Assembly: GCA_032164245.1 (NCBI GenBank)
Contig: JAVMKO010000001.1
Span: forward strand, 62,788,892-62,852,891
DNA: 64,000 nucleotides
Origin: Sternotherus odoratus
Taxonomy: Eukaryota > Chordata > Testudines > Kinosternidae
Reading direction: 5' to 3'
Shown here: positions 23,893-34,680 of the stretch, piece by piece
Layout: every line of letters starts with the position of its first letter
How positions within the stretch are numbered: position 1 is the stretch's first letter
Position numbers and translations under genes: made by a program
The notes under the pieces: generated by a model
What the model was told of the DNA's origin: nothing
The model's input: the letters and a program-made list of their open reading frames with translations, nothing else
Database searches by the model: none

Positions 23893-24690
23893 TCATAAAT
23901 GTAGAGGGCTGGAGAGGGTTAATGTCATCTGAGAACAGTGACGTAAAGTTTCTCTGCCATGAGGGAGGGAGGGGTTTTAAGTCCGTTCGTTTTGGCTTGT
24001 GATGTGGAAACGAGTCTTGGAGCATCTTGGGCTATTTAGATGACTCTGCTCTTCTCTTATATTTCTACTTAGCTGATGTAAGTGATCTTTGATATATTAA
24101 GCCTGTGCCTTTTTGGGGTGTTTCTCTCCTTTTCAGAAGGGAGTTAGGGAACCCCAGATTGTGAAGTGTACTGTATCTCTGTTTTATTCTCTTTCTGTAT
24201 TAAATCTTTTAGTTATAAAGAGTTTGGTTTTATTCCCTTAAGGTCTCTCTCTCTTCACTGGGAAGAGAAGAGGTGTGTGTGGGGGGGGGATAGGTAAAGG
24301 AATCAGCTCAGGTTATCAGCTGAGGAACGGAGCCTGTCTCTGCCTTCAGCCGGGAAGAGTGAAGGGGGAGGAGAAGCAGCCTCCAGGTGTCTGACTCTGG
24401 CTCCCAGGGAGGGGGACAAAGTTAGGGTTGAGGGGAAGTCCGGGGGCCCCTCCAAAGTTTTGGAAGTACACCCGGATGGTGGCAGCCGTGAAACCCCAAG
24501 AACCCCACTGGTAAAAAGAGGGGAAGTCTAGGGGTGTAGGACTTAATTTGGCTGGGAAACAGCTAAGTTAAGTGGTTTGGCTAGTGAAGAGTCCTTTTCT
24601 CTGTGCTCGAGAGCACAGAGATCAGGGTACCCCTCTTATAGGCCTCAAGTGCTAGTAGTATGCCAGCTTTACCCAAAGGAAACGGCAAAC
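23893..24690 (+). mobile_element. LTR-like repeat
   Basis: It starts TGTCATAAATGTAGAGGG, a start I associate with an abundant turtle LTR-like repeat. It contains AATAAA-like 'ctgtattaaatcttttag', a poly-G tract, and a 'ggatggtggcagccgtgaaa' block near 24476, where a leader or primer-binding region would follow an LTR. The ends are not defined and no duplication was seen. Confidence 0.4.
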
Positions 24691-25699
24691 TAGAGGAGTG
24701 CAAGTAACTACCTCACACTAGAAAAATCTGATACCCTTAAATGGTGGCAAACAAAATATCTATTATATGTACGTTTGTGAAGATGAAGATCAAAAGCATT
24801 ATTATATTATCACACTAATCTTTAATAGCCCGGTAGATCTGATTTAAGCAGACAGATTATTTCATTATATCATCAAGAGGTGCCTAAGAGGCTCTTTTTA
24901 ATCTCCAGCCTTAAAGGAGATTTACCATGAAAAAAAACCCCACTGCGGAATACTGTTGTAAGAATTAAAAGACTAACAGTATTAAACCTATTAGAAACTG
25001 TCCTTATGTCAGAGCACTGTAAGAAAGCTTCAGGATAAGTAAACATATTATTCATTTGACTATGAGAGACTATGTGCTCTTACTAAATGTAATTTATGTT
25101 CACAATTACCTTCAAGTTTTAAAGGGTATTATTCATAAAAGTTAATCTTGATGCATTAACGTAATCAAAACTCCTGTTGCAATTACCTTCTGGGATGTTG
25201 TTACAATTAGATATGTTGCACATTTCATAAATTGTAGAAGTTCAATAATCCATCTTGATTGGAAGTTATACACTTCAGAGAGTAATTGGAGTGTAAGAAT
25301 ACAAACGATTAAATAAAAAATGCATGTTAAATGGTCATATTATTTCATTAAAAAAGCCAATGACCAAATGTGTTGCTGTATGCAGGGATTCAGTTTTAAA
25401 TATTATAGGGATAAAATCCAAGACAGTAAAAACAAAACTGGTAAAATGGCTAGAATACCTCAGTCTCTGGTGCCCATAGAACCCATTTGTCATATGACAA
25501 TTTGAACTGAAGAGTCCCATAAATATACTTTTATTTCCAGACAAAAATTACCCCCCACTGAAGTTAGCAATCTTACTTCTCAAGCTCTAACCATCGCTGA
25601 GACACAATTGGCCAAACTGTCCCTATTAGCATTTGATTGAGATAACCCTATTCCAGAATATTTTAGAAAAACAGCCTTACTTTCATTGCTCTTTCAAGG

Positions 25700-25805
25700 T
25701 GCTGAACACTACGGCCCTGGCCCAGCAAAGCACTTGACCTCAAGGGGACTATTCACATGCTTAAAATTAAGCATGTGTGTAAATGTTTTACTAAATTTAG
25801 GTCAC
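25700..25805. repeat. old palindromic interspersed repeat
   Basis: The stretch 'ggcccagcaaagcacttgac...cacatgcttaaaattaagca' resembles a short self-complementary sauropsid repeat built around 'agcatgtg' and 'cccattgacttcaatggg'. Similar degraded pieces occur at 35.82-35.90, 36.68-36.76, 37.26-37.34 and 43.68-43.77 kb. Confidence 0.35.
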
Positions 25806-25848
25806 AGTTCTTGGCACTTTGGAGAACTTACCTTCTAAAAGTGCATGT

Positions 25849-25995
25849 CTCATAGACTCCTAGACTTTAGGGCCAGAAGGGACCATCATGCTCATCTAGT
25901 CTGACCTCTTGCACATTGCAGGCACCAGGAGCTCCCTCACCCACTCCTGTAATAGGCCCCCCAACCACTTGTATGTCATTGTATTGCTAAAGACC
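25849..25995 (-). mobile_element. CR1 LINE 3' end fragment
   Basis: The plus strand reads 'tcatagactcctagacttta' and then 'gggccagaagggaccatcat' and 'ctagtctgacctcttgcac'. This is the reverse complement of the CR1 3' UTR end, a different subfamily from the 6.36-kb copy. No coding part remains, so it is a strongly 5'-truncated copy. Confidence 0.7.
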
Positions 25996-28443
25996 CTTCC
26001 CCTTAAAGCAAATGGATGCAGATGGTTTCCAAGAAAGACATATTTTTCTTCTAGGGCTTCTCTGAGGCATCATAACAGTTCATCCATTACTAAGCTATTG
26101 CTATAGGGAAATGGTGGGGATCTCTCAAATACAGAGTTGGGGGAACCATTTATAAATATTGACTTTTTAATATATTGTAATAGCCACACCTCCCTTCATA
26201 AATTTGCATAATGTCTTCCATTTCATAATATCCACCACTTTGAAATAAAAAATCCATATATTTAAAAAGGGGAATAACTCTGAAGTTGGTCATAGCTTTC
26301 AAAATGGAATGGATCAGTGGGGTGCAAAGGAAAACAAAGATGCAAAGGGTAGCTGTAGAACCACATCTCTGTACTTATCCATGTTCCTTTTCTCTTATCT
26401 CTTTTTTAAAAAACTTCCTATTTACACCATTAGACACATTATCCCAATGCAAGGAAAAGTTATTAGGGGGAGAAGAGTACTGAAGAACTTCACAAGACTG
26501 AATGCATGGAGTTAGCAATTCATTCCCCCCTTGTAAGGAGATGGGTGATGATCTGACAGAAGGTGCATGAAAACCCTGCAGATCATAAAATCTACAGGAA
26601 TACTCTTCTGAATCCTGGGTCATTAATGGGGAGGGCCTACCTTTCTGAGCTACTCTACTCACTCTTTATTCTGGCAGTAGGAACTGTGGTTGCCATTAAC
26701 TCTATGAAGGGGGTAGGAACCAAATTAATTCTACTATGGTTTTCTGCTAGAAAGATTAACAATTCACATAGGTCTCTCACGATGTGGAGCAACTGCTCCT
26801 GGGTTTCGGCTCTTGCCCAATCTGGCATATCTCCTCTAGACCCAGGGGGCCTTCTGTGACATTTAACAAATATTGGGTTTTCACTCGTCAGTGCTAGAAG
26901 GGATACCAACTGAAAAACAGATGTTACTGGACAACTTTATTTTGGATTTTACTAGCCATACCCATACTTGATCAAAGGAACTTACTTTACAAAGGTGCAA
27001 TCACTTAAAATCACAGTAAACATGATGGTTCGCATTTGTCACAGCCCAAACATAGATGATGCACAATCAGAGGCGACTTCTAATGTACGTACACATAGCA
27101 ATGCAAAGACTTCTATCATCAATTCAAGGCTTTTCTTTTGATAGGATTATGAGAAGGTTCTGCATGAAGAGCACTGTACATTTAGGCTTCAGAGGAAGAC
27201 AGATTGCTAAGTAAAACAAATGAAATGCTGGCAGCTGTGTGCTACTTTTTATCATTCCTTTGCAAAAAGAGTTTACCCTGATGACTGGATTACCTAGTAG
27301 CATAAAAGCCTGCGCCCTGTTCACTTTACGAGAGCAAATCAAGAGATTACACCGTGTATTTTTAAATTATTCCCAAAGCATCAGCAATGAATGGCTCTAC
27401 ATATTAAGTATAAAAACATTTTTTGACTAGCCAGGCAGTCCATGATTATTTTACTCAGTATAAAATAGAAGTGAGTCCTCTTCATCCCCAGGATTTTGCA
27501 AACCCATTCCCATTCAGAAAGAGGCGTTTTGTTACAGACAGCAAAAGGCAAGCCATGGAGAGACAACGGGCCAGTTTCTTTTGCTTTCTGGCCCATTTGC
27601 AAAGTTCTGCCCTAACATAGGGGGCATACCACCTGCGGGGGAGGGCATATGAGGAGCATGCCTGGATTATCCTGTGACCATTTCCAGCTGATGCATGCTA
27701 GAGGGGTGGCTCCCAAGCTTCTCTAGTCCACACCATGGCACAAATTAACCCAGAGAATCATGGAGTCATAATGAGCTTCTTGGCAGTCCCTGGCCACTTT
27801 GTGCTGAGCAGAAACTCAGTGCAACAGAGAAGCAAGGCCACAAATTGCTCTGACACATTACTTGGTAAATTGAACACCTGGCTGTAGAAAGTATTTAAAG
27901 TGGATTTGGAGGTTAGCAACTGCAACACTGATTTGTGGGTTGAAGTTATTCAGTTTTCTCCAGGTCATGCCCCCTCTACTGGCCCTGCAACAATAGAGAC
28001 AGATCTCATGCAGATATGTTCTTCGGTTTCTCAGGCCTGGATTAAGAAATGTGCCCTTGGTTCACTTAGACAGGGTACCCATCTCACATTGGTCTCCCGA
28101 GCACAGGGGTCAGAATAACCCACAAACAAAAACAACCCAGGGTTTGGACAGAAGCCAGTGGAGAAGGGAGCTGGGCCAGCCCCACAGGACAGAAGCCACA
28201 GCAGGGTGAGCATGGGGTAGGGAAGGTAGGAAGCCCCCCACTTTCCATAGCACACACGGCCCCCAAATGTCATTAATCTAGGACTGTTTTTGCAATCTAC
28301 TGTATTTGAAGCTGAGTGCTTCTAAGGAAGTGTGCATTTTGGGAGAGGCATTTATTTCATAGCTATTTTCTGTGTCACCACTGCACACAAAAAAGAACCA
28401 TATTAAATATAAAATATAGTTTGTATAACATATAAGGTATGTT
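25996..28443. other. no firm features
   Basis: This is mostly unremarkable sequence. At 26563-26909 both strands stay open for about 85-98 codons. The minus product ends LLHIVRDLCELLIFLAENHS plus a short tail and has some protein-like character. I recognise no family, so it is not called as a gene. Confidence 0.45.
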
Positions 28444-28458
28444 ATACCTTAATTGTTA

Positions 28459-28528
28459 TATGACTAAACCACCCTGAACACGCCCGATCCCGTATGATCT
28501 CGGAAGCTAAGCAGGCTCGGGCCTGGCT

Positions 28529-28559
<31 letters not shown>

Positions 28560-28575
28560 CAAGTGCTGTAGGCTT
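28459..28575 (+). pseudogene. 5S rRNA-like head of the SINE
   Basis: This is full-length 5S-like sequence with scattered substitutions and no indels. The internal control region is recognisable. It is continuous with a non-5S tail inside a single target duplication, so it is not a genomic 5S gene: it lacks the T-run terminator expected right after 'aggctt'. Confidence 0.85.
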
Positions 28576-28708
28576 AACATGGGTGTGGGGGTAGCAACTC
28601 CACCCTGTAGGGAACCAAATTGCTACTGAAACACCAACAATAGAGATGGAATGATCTGTGGTTGGTGGCCCATACCCTGGCTGGGGGGTGACGGGGAGAG
28701 AGAGAGAG
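28459..28708 (+). mobile_element. 5S-rRNA-derived SINE (250 bp)
   Basis: Direct repeats ATACCTTAATTGTTA (15 bp, perfect) lie at 28444-28458 and 28709-28723. The first 117 bp align without gaps to vertebrate 5S rRNA from about position 4 to 120, ending 'gctgtaggctt' at 28575. They retain box A ('agctaagcagg') and the intermediate element/box C region ('cttggatgggagacc'), so the polymerase III promoter head is largely intact. About 133 bp of unrelated tail follow, ending in a (GA)n run. Long target duplications plus a 3' simple tail show retroposition by a LINE enzyme. Confidence 0.87.
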
Positions 28709-28737
28709 ATACCTTAATTGTTAGATATTCCCTACTG

Positions 28738-29005
28738 TAGCGGTGGGCAAACTACACCCCACAGGACTGTCCTGTCTGGCACCTGGGCTCCCAGCCAGGG
28801 AAGCTAGTCCCCGGACCCTCCCATGCTGTTCCCCAGGGCTGGTTTAACCTTTTGTGGGCCTGGAGCCAAACATATTTGTTGGAGGGTTGGATGGGGGAGA
28901 TTCTGAGGGGAGCAGTCAGAGGTCGGGAACTGGGAGGGGGCCGGGCCTCCATACAGTTTTGCAAACCTGATGTGGCCCTCGGGCCAAAAAGCCTGCCCAC
29001 CCCTG
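28738..29005. mobile_element. hAT MITE (268 bp)
   Basis: Perfect 8-bp duplications CCCTACTG lie at 28730-28737 and 29006-29013. Imperfect inverted termini TAGCGGTGGGCAAAC and CAGGGGTGGGCAGGC (complement) share GGTGGGCA. It has no coding capacity. It sits 29 bp after the 5S SINE. Confidence 0.88.
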
Positions 29006-29338
29006 CCCTACTGAGTGACTGTGTACAGGTAGTGGCATGTTGAGAAGGCTCCATTAGGGAACCGCCTTATGTTGTTCCCTATTTGTTGTCAGCTTGACGG
29101 ACAGTGTCCTGAAATTAAGTTCTGAGTATAAATTTCTTTGCAGAAGTTCTGAATATTCAAAATAAATAAATACATAAATAACCAAATTTGTTTACATTTA
29201 TGGGAGATAATGCTGCCCGCTTCTTGTTCACACCGGAAAGTGAGAACAGGCGTTCACCGGCTGCACTGCTACAGCCGGTGTCACAAGATATTTACATGCC
29301 AGATGCACTCAAGATTCATATGTCACTTCATACTTCAA

Positions 29339-29600
29339 TCACCATTCCAGGGGACGTGCGCCCATGTTAATGACTGGTTCTGCTCGATAACAATCCAAAA
29401 GAGTGCGGACTAAAGCATGTTTATTTTCATTATCCGAGTCGGATGCCATAAGCAAAAGGCTGATTTTCTGTTTTGGTGGTTGGGTTCTGTAGTTTCTGCA
29501 TCGGATTGTTGCTCTTTTAAGTCTTCTGAAAGCACGCTCCACACCTTGTCCCTCTCAGATTTTGGAAGGCACTTCAGATTCTTAAACCTTGGGTCGAGTG
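29339..29600 (-). pseudogene. hAT transposase internal fragment
   Basis: Minus-strand frames include LLLMASDSDNENKHALVRTL and LLDCYRAEPVINMGARPLEW. This is the segment just before the C-terminal dimerisation domain in hAT transposases, where an acidic linker precedes the '...PLEWW' start of the Dimer_Tnp_hAT region. The frame is broken after PLEW by a stop. Confidence 0.7.
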
Positions 29601-29822
29601 GCTATCTTTAGAAATCTCACATTGGTACCTTCTTTGTGTTTTGTCAAATCTGCTGTGAAAGTGTTCTTAAAATAAACGACATGTGCTGGGTCATCATCCG
29701 AGACTGTTATAACATTAAATATATGGCACAATGTGGGTAAAACAGAGCAGGAGACATACAATTCTCCCCCATTCAGTCACAAATTTAATTAATGCATTAT
29801 ATTTTTAACAAGCGTCATCAGC

Positions 29823-30038
29823 ATGGAAGAATGTCCTCTTGAATGGTGGCCAAAGCATGAAGGGGCATATGAATGTTTAGCATATCTGGCACGTAAATAC
29901 CTTGCAAAGCCGGCTACAATAGTGCCATTCAAGTGCCTGTTCTCACTTTCTGGTGACATTTTAAATAAGAATCCAGAAGCATTATCTCCTGTAAATGTAA
30001 ACAAACTTGTTTGTCTTAGTAATTGGCAGAACAAGTAG
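29823..30038 (+). pseudogene. hAT transposase C-terminal dimerisation domain
   Basis: A 71-codon frame contains PLEWWPKHEGAYECLAYLAR and then a KPATIVPFKCLFSLSGDILN block and LSPVNVNKLVCLSNW. This matches the conserved hAT end, where the usual pattern is 'P.T...ERLFS..G....RR..L.P..V..L..L..W'. Here the conserved ER before LFS is changed to KC. The opposite strand over the same bases is also open by symmetry. Confidence 0.75.
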
Positions 30039-30418
30039 GACTGTGTGGATTTGGAGGCTTTACACTGTTTTGGTTCTGAGTGCAGTTATGTAACAAAAAA
30101 GTATTCTACATTTATAAATTGCACTTTCACAACAAAGAGATTGCACTACAATACTTGCATGAGGTGAACTGAAAAAACCTATTTCTTTTGTTTATCAATT
30201 TTACAGGGCAAATATTTGTCATGAAAATATACACATTTATTTCAATTACAACACAGAATACAATATATATGAAAATGTAGAAAAACATCAAAATATTTAA
30301 CAAATTTCAATTGGTATTCTATTGTTTAACAGTGTGATTAAAACTGTGATTAATTGTGATTAACTCAAAAAAATTAATTGTGATTAAAAAATTAATCACT
30401 ATCAAACAACAGCCCTAA

Positions 30419-32518
30419 CAAATAAATATGAACTTTATGTTGTTATTCATTATGCCTGAAATCATTTAAAGTTAGGTACCAAGAGAAAATGGTTTTCCAA
30501 AGGCTCATTTTGGTTTTATACTATACATATTTGACCAATTCTTTTGTTTCTATTATTGATTATAAATAACATTATATAACTGCTTCTGTGTGTTTGTTTA
30601 TGATGGGTTATTCACTGTGGAGTTAGATCAAAAGGAGCTGTTGGGGAAACCAAGCAAGAAAAATAAAACAACGCCCTAGATTAGGAGCATCCTGACACTG
30701 GAACACAATAGCCAGTTGTATAACCATGAAGAAGTGACACCTCAGCCCCAACCCAGGTGACATAGCTGTTTTCCCAAGGCTAACACTAGAATAAAAAAAA
30801 AGATAAACATTAGAAGACTCTGGGCCTACAAAAGCATGGGGCTTGAGTGCATGGCCAGAGGCTTCCCAAGGAGTGTAATCAAGAGCGGATAGAGTGGCAA
30901 GGAAAAACATAGAGAGAGCCTGCTGTGAGCAAAACAGTCTATTTCCTCCAACCAGAAATGGGGTTAGCTGAACGGAGAGAAATTTATGAAAGCTGCTAAG
31001 GAAAGATTAAGGAAAGAAATACAGACCTATGCATATAAGCCGTTTACTGTTTTACCCTCTCCTCTATGGGGGAATGAACAGATTATGCTCTGAATAATTT
31101 GTTTTTGAGCCACTTTAATCAGCTCACTGGTCACAGGTCCCTGGACTGAGGGGGCGTATAAGGTGCCAAACGCAGTTGGGCCTGTCAGGTGAACACAGAT
31201 GGGAAATGGGGGGGCAAAGGGGGGAGGGGGTTACAGCCCAGAGACCTATCTCAGTGTGGTTGGACTCTGTGGTTCTGTCCAAAGTGAGGTGCAGGAAGCC
31301 AAGTGTCACAGAGTGACTGGCCTATTAAAGGGGAGATGGTGCCAGCCCCGCCTGTATCATAATTAATTAGTTGCGTCCCAGTTTTTGGGGTGGAGGCAGG
31401 ACTAAAGATGATAAGGTTTGCCCTGTAACCATGACAGCGACCCTGATAATACAGGTATTATGAGAATGTTAATTTATCCTGCAAATAATTCTTCCCTCAG
31501 TCTTGTTTTACACTTTTTTTGCAGCTGTTTCCTTGTCTTTTGCCACCTTTTAATCTTCATTAACATATTTAGATAAAGCAAAACATTGCCTTATAAAACT
31601 ATGTTACCAAAGCCATGAAGAACTTCCCATATAAATTTCGCAGAAGTGGGGCTGTAAACTGGATTACAGCTATATTCTTCCTCTTCAGTGGCAGCTGCAG
31701 TCATTGAAAGACACAGCACTTGATACTTCAAGCAACATCTCTGCCTCAGACCAAGAACCTCTCAGACCACTGTGGCTCATCAGGAAATGATCCCTATACC
31801 AAACGCAAAAGATTCATCTCTGTGCAGAGGACCAGCAGAATGGCTATGGGCCCCTTAAGTTCTCTTTTTGAGGTCTTCTTGAGCTGAGTGTGAACATAGG
31901 GATGAATTCTCCCACAAAGAATAGATACTACCTCTGTCTCCTTTGTTTACATGGTGGAGTCCAAGAAAATGTGACAGGCATCAGTGTCCTACTATAGTAT
32001 GTTTAGGAGCACTGCAATATATTTTAGTCAAACAGTAGTATTCTGGTAGAAATGTACAGATACAGATGTGCTGTATTGTGCTCAGGTTAGTCCTGCTGCA
32101 ATTAAATCAGGTTTGTCTGGTCTGGATAGCATGCAAATTTACAGTAAATAGTAACCAATATTAAAATAAGTTACTCAAACTAGAAGGCAAATAACAAAAC
32201 AAACCCAAATGTATTATTTCTTTTAATCTCGTATTTTGGAACTACATGGTAGTTGCTCTCCTTTTTTAATAGAATGACAGGAATAATTTTATTCACTGCT
32301 CACAAGAAATTATGTTGCTCTGGAAACAATGCAGAATCTGTAATCCTAAAGACTAGTTTTCTGTGTGTGTGATGTGCATTATTGGGATGTCAGAGAGTGT
32401 TCTCAGCTCTAAGAGCCTTGTGGCAGAGATAATCACTATTATTTGTTATTCATATAGCACTATAAATGGATGCAGCACATTAAAAACAAACAAAAATGGA
32501 AACTCTGCCCAGAGTGCA
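30419..32518. other. no recognisable features
   Basis: This is mixed unique-looking sequence. A fragment at about 32430-32470 ('ttattcatatagcactataa') may be the tail of an old vertebrate repeat. No coding evidence. Confidence 0.5.
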
Positions 32519-32544
32519 TCTATATATATAAAAGTCAAGTGGTG

Positions 32545-32585
32545 TATGTATGTGTGTATGTATGTATGTATGTATGTACGTATGA
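32545..32585. repeat. (TATG)n microsatellite
   Basis: GTATGTATGTG-type tetranucleotides lie near the 5' end of Helitron copy 2. The equivalent site in copy 1 has only 'tgtgtatgtacg'. Confidence 0.9.
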
Positions 32586-32814
32586 CTGCGAACTCCTCCC
32601 GCACCGTTTGAGCCAGAGACTTGAAATTTGGTACAGTGAGGGGTCTTGGGGTCTAGATGCTGGTAAGGGTCGAAAAATTTTCGGATCTCACCTCTGACGC
32701 CCCCCAGGGGTGAAAGTCTTTCAGGGCCAATCACATCGGCTGGGCGGTTAGGTGGTGATGATGTCATAATACCCCCCTCCAACAGACACCTCACTCGCTC
32801 AGCTCACCCCTCCC

Positions 32815-33385
32815 TCCTCCAACGGAACCCCGGAGATCCCTCAGTTCTCTGCCCCTCCGCCCTCCCAACGGAACCTCGGAGATCCCTCAGTTCTCTGCCC
32901 CTCCCCCCTCCCAACGGAACCCCGGAGATCCCTCCATTCTCTGCCCCTCCCCCCTCCCAACGGAACCCCGGAGATCCCTCAGTTCTCTGCCCCTCCCCCC
33001 TCCCAACGGAACCCCGGAGATCCCTCAGTTCTCTGCCCCTCCCCCCTCCCAACGGAACCTCGGAGATCCCTCAGTTCTCTGCCCCTCCCCCCTCCCAACG
33101 GAACCCCGGAGATCCCTCCATTCTCTGCCCCTCCCCCCTCCCAACGGAACCCCGGAGATCCCTCAGTTCTCTGCCCCTCCCCCCTCCCAACGGAACCCCG
33201 GAGATCCCTCAGTTCTCTGCCCCTCCCCCCTCCCAACAGAACCCCAGAGATCCCTCAGTTCTCTGCCCCTCCCCCCTCCCAACGGAACCCCGGAGATCCC
33301 TCAGTTCTCTACCCCTCCCCCCTCCCAACGGAACCCCGGAGATCCCTCCGTTCTCTGCCCCTCCCCCCTCCCAACGGAATCAGGA
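32815..33385. repeat. 46-bp minisatellite, 12 full units
   Basis: 'CGGAGATCCCTCAGTTCTCT' starts a unit at 32831, 32877, 32923, 32969 and so on to 33337, exactly every 46 bp, with a partial unit on each side. Shared variants ('cctccatt' in the units at 32923 and 33107; 'aacctcgg' at 32877 and 33061) recur at 184 bp, so a block of four units was duplicated. The apparent minus-strand frames here are artefacts. Confidence 0.95.
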
Positions 33386-33524
33386 GAGCCCTCAGTTCTC
33401 TGCCCCTCCCACCTCAACCCCGGACTCCATCAGCTCTGTGCCCCCCCCCCCCCACCTGCGAAGGTCCCCGGAATCCCTCGGCTCTGGGCCCCCTTCCCCC
33501 CTGCGACGGATCTGAGTTGGGTTT

Positions 33525-34680
33525 GGTGGGACGGTAAGTGAGGTGGGGGTGTCGGGTTCGGTCGGGGGGTGAGGTGGGGGTTTGGGGTTGGTCAGGGGGT
33601 GTTGCGGTTGGTGGGGGGTGAGGTGGGGGTGTTGGGTTTGCTTGGGGGGGGTGAGGTGGGGGTGTCGGGTTTGGTCGGGGGGTAAGTGAGCCGGGGGGGT
33701 GTCGGGGTTGGTCTGGGGGGGGTGGGAAGGTGTCGGGGGGGTGAGGGGTGTGGTGTGGTTGTTGGGTTTGGTCGGGGGGGGTGGGAAGGTGTCGGGGGGG
33801 TGAGGGGTGTGGTGTGGTTGTTGGGTTTGGTCTGGGGGGGGGAAGGTGTTGGGGTGGGTGCCCAGACCAAACCCGACACACACCTCCGGCTCACTTACCC
33901 CCCGACCGAACCTGACACCCCCACCTCACCCCCCCACACCAATCGCAACACCCCCAGACCAAACCTGACACCCCCCGGCTCACTTACCCCCCGACCGAAC
34001 CCGACACTCCCACCTCACCCCCCCCAAGCAAACCCGACACCCCCACCTCACCCCCCACCAACCACAACACCCCCTGACCAACCCCAACACCCACACCTCA
34101 CCCCTCACCCACCACGACACCTTCCCACCCCCCCAGACCAAACCCGACACCCCCCCGTCTCACTTACCCCCGACCGAACCCGACACCCCTACCTCATCCC
34201 CCCAAGCAAACCTGACACCCCCACCTCAACCCCCCACCAACCGCAACACTCACCCCTCACCCACCCCAACACCTTCCCACCCCCCCAGACCAAACCCTAC
34301 ACCCCCCGGCTCACTTACCCCCCGACCAAACCCGACAACCCCACCTGACCCCCCCAAGCAAACCCAACACCCCCACCTGACCCCCCGACCAAACCCGACC
34401 CCCCCCCCGGCTCACGGTGCACTGTGTAGCACACAGATTATTAAATACACTGTTCGGTCGGGGGGTGAGGTGGGGGTGTCGGGTTTGCTCAGGGGGTGAG
34501 GTGGGGGTGTCGGGTTCGGTCAGGGGGTGAGGTGGGGGTGTTGGGTTTGTTTTGGGGGGTCAGGTGGGGTTGTCGGGTTTGGTCAGGGGGTAAGTGAGCC
34601 GGGGGGTCTTGGGGTTGGTCGGGGGGGTGGGAAGGTGTCAGGGTGGGTGAAGGGTGGGTGTTGGGGTTGGTCAGGGGGTG
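33525..34680. repeat. inverted GT-rich/AC-rich minisatellite, about 31-bp units
   Basis: Units like 'gaggtgggggtgtcgggttc' plus 'ggtcggggggt' (31 bp) run G-rich up to about 33860. They then continue as the reverse complement to about 34415, and after a 38-bp unrelated insert (34416-34453) become G-rich again. The halves can fold back on each other. G runs of 4-8 every few bases indicate strong G-quadruplex potential on alternate strands. Confidence 0.9.

Larger units (their letters stand above)
29180..30418. mobile_element. hAT transposase relic with hairpin architecture
   Basis: The left arm (about 29185-29360, minus sense) and the right arm (about 29840-30015, plus strand) are inverted copies of the same C-terminal transposase segment, each beginning near 'gtttgtttacattta' or its complement. 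Between them lies transposase-derived sequence. The right side continues through an AT-rich 3' region to 'aacagccct' at about 30410-30418, a hAT-like TIR (complement AGGGCTGTT). No matching TIR is seen at the left. Confidence 0.75.

Noticed and set aside
28459..28575. A functional 5S rRNA gene
   Set aside because: It lacks the immediate T-run terminator and the tandem context of 5S genes, has substitutions, and shares one target duplication with a non-5S tail. It is therefore a retroposed copy.
32804..33236. Regular 46-bp repeats considered as a CRISPR array or a coding tandem repeat
   Set aside because: Units are contiguous without unique spacers, so not CRISPR. The period of 46 is not a multiple of three, so the frame is not conserved between units. 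It lies inside a eukaryotic Helitron.
33392..34348. 163-codon minus frame and 220-codon plus frame, Pro/Thr- or Gly-rich
   Set aside because: Translations of the inverted 31-bp minisatellite within Helitron copy 2. Repetitive low-complexity output only.
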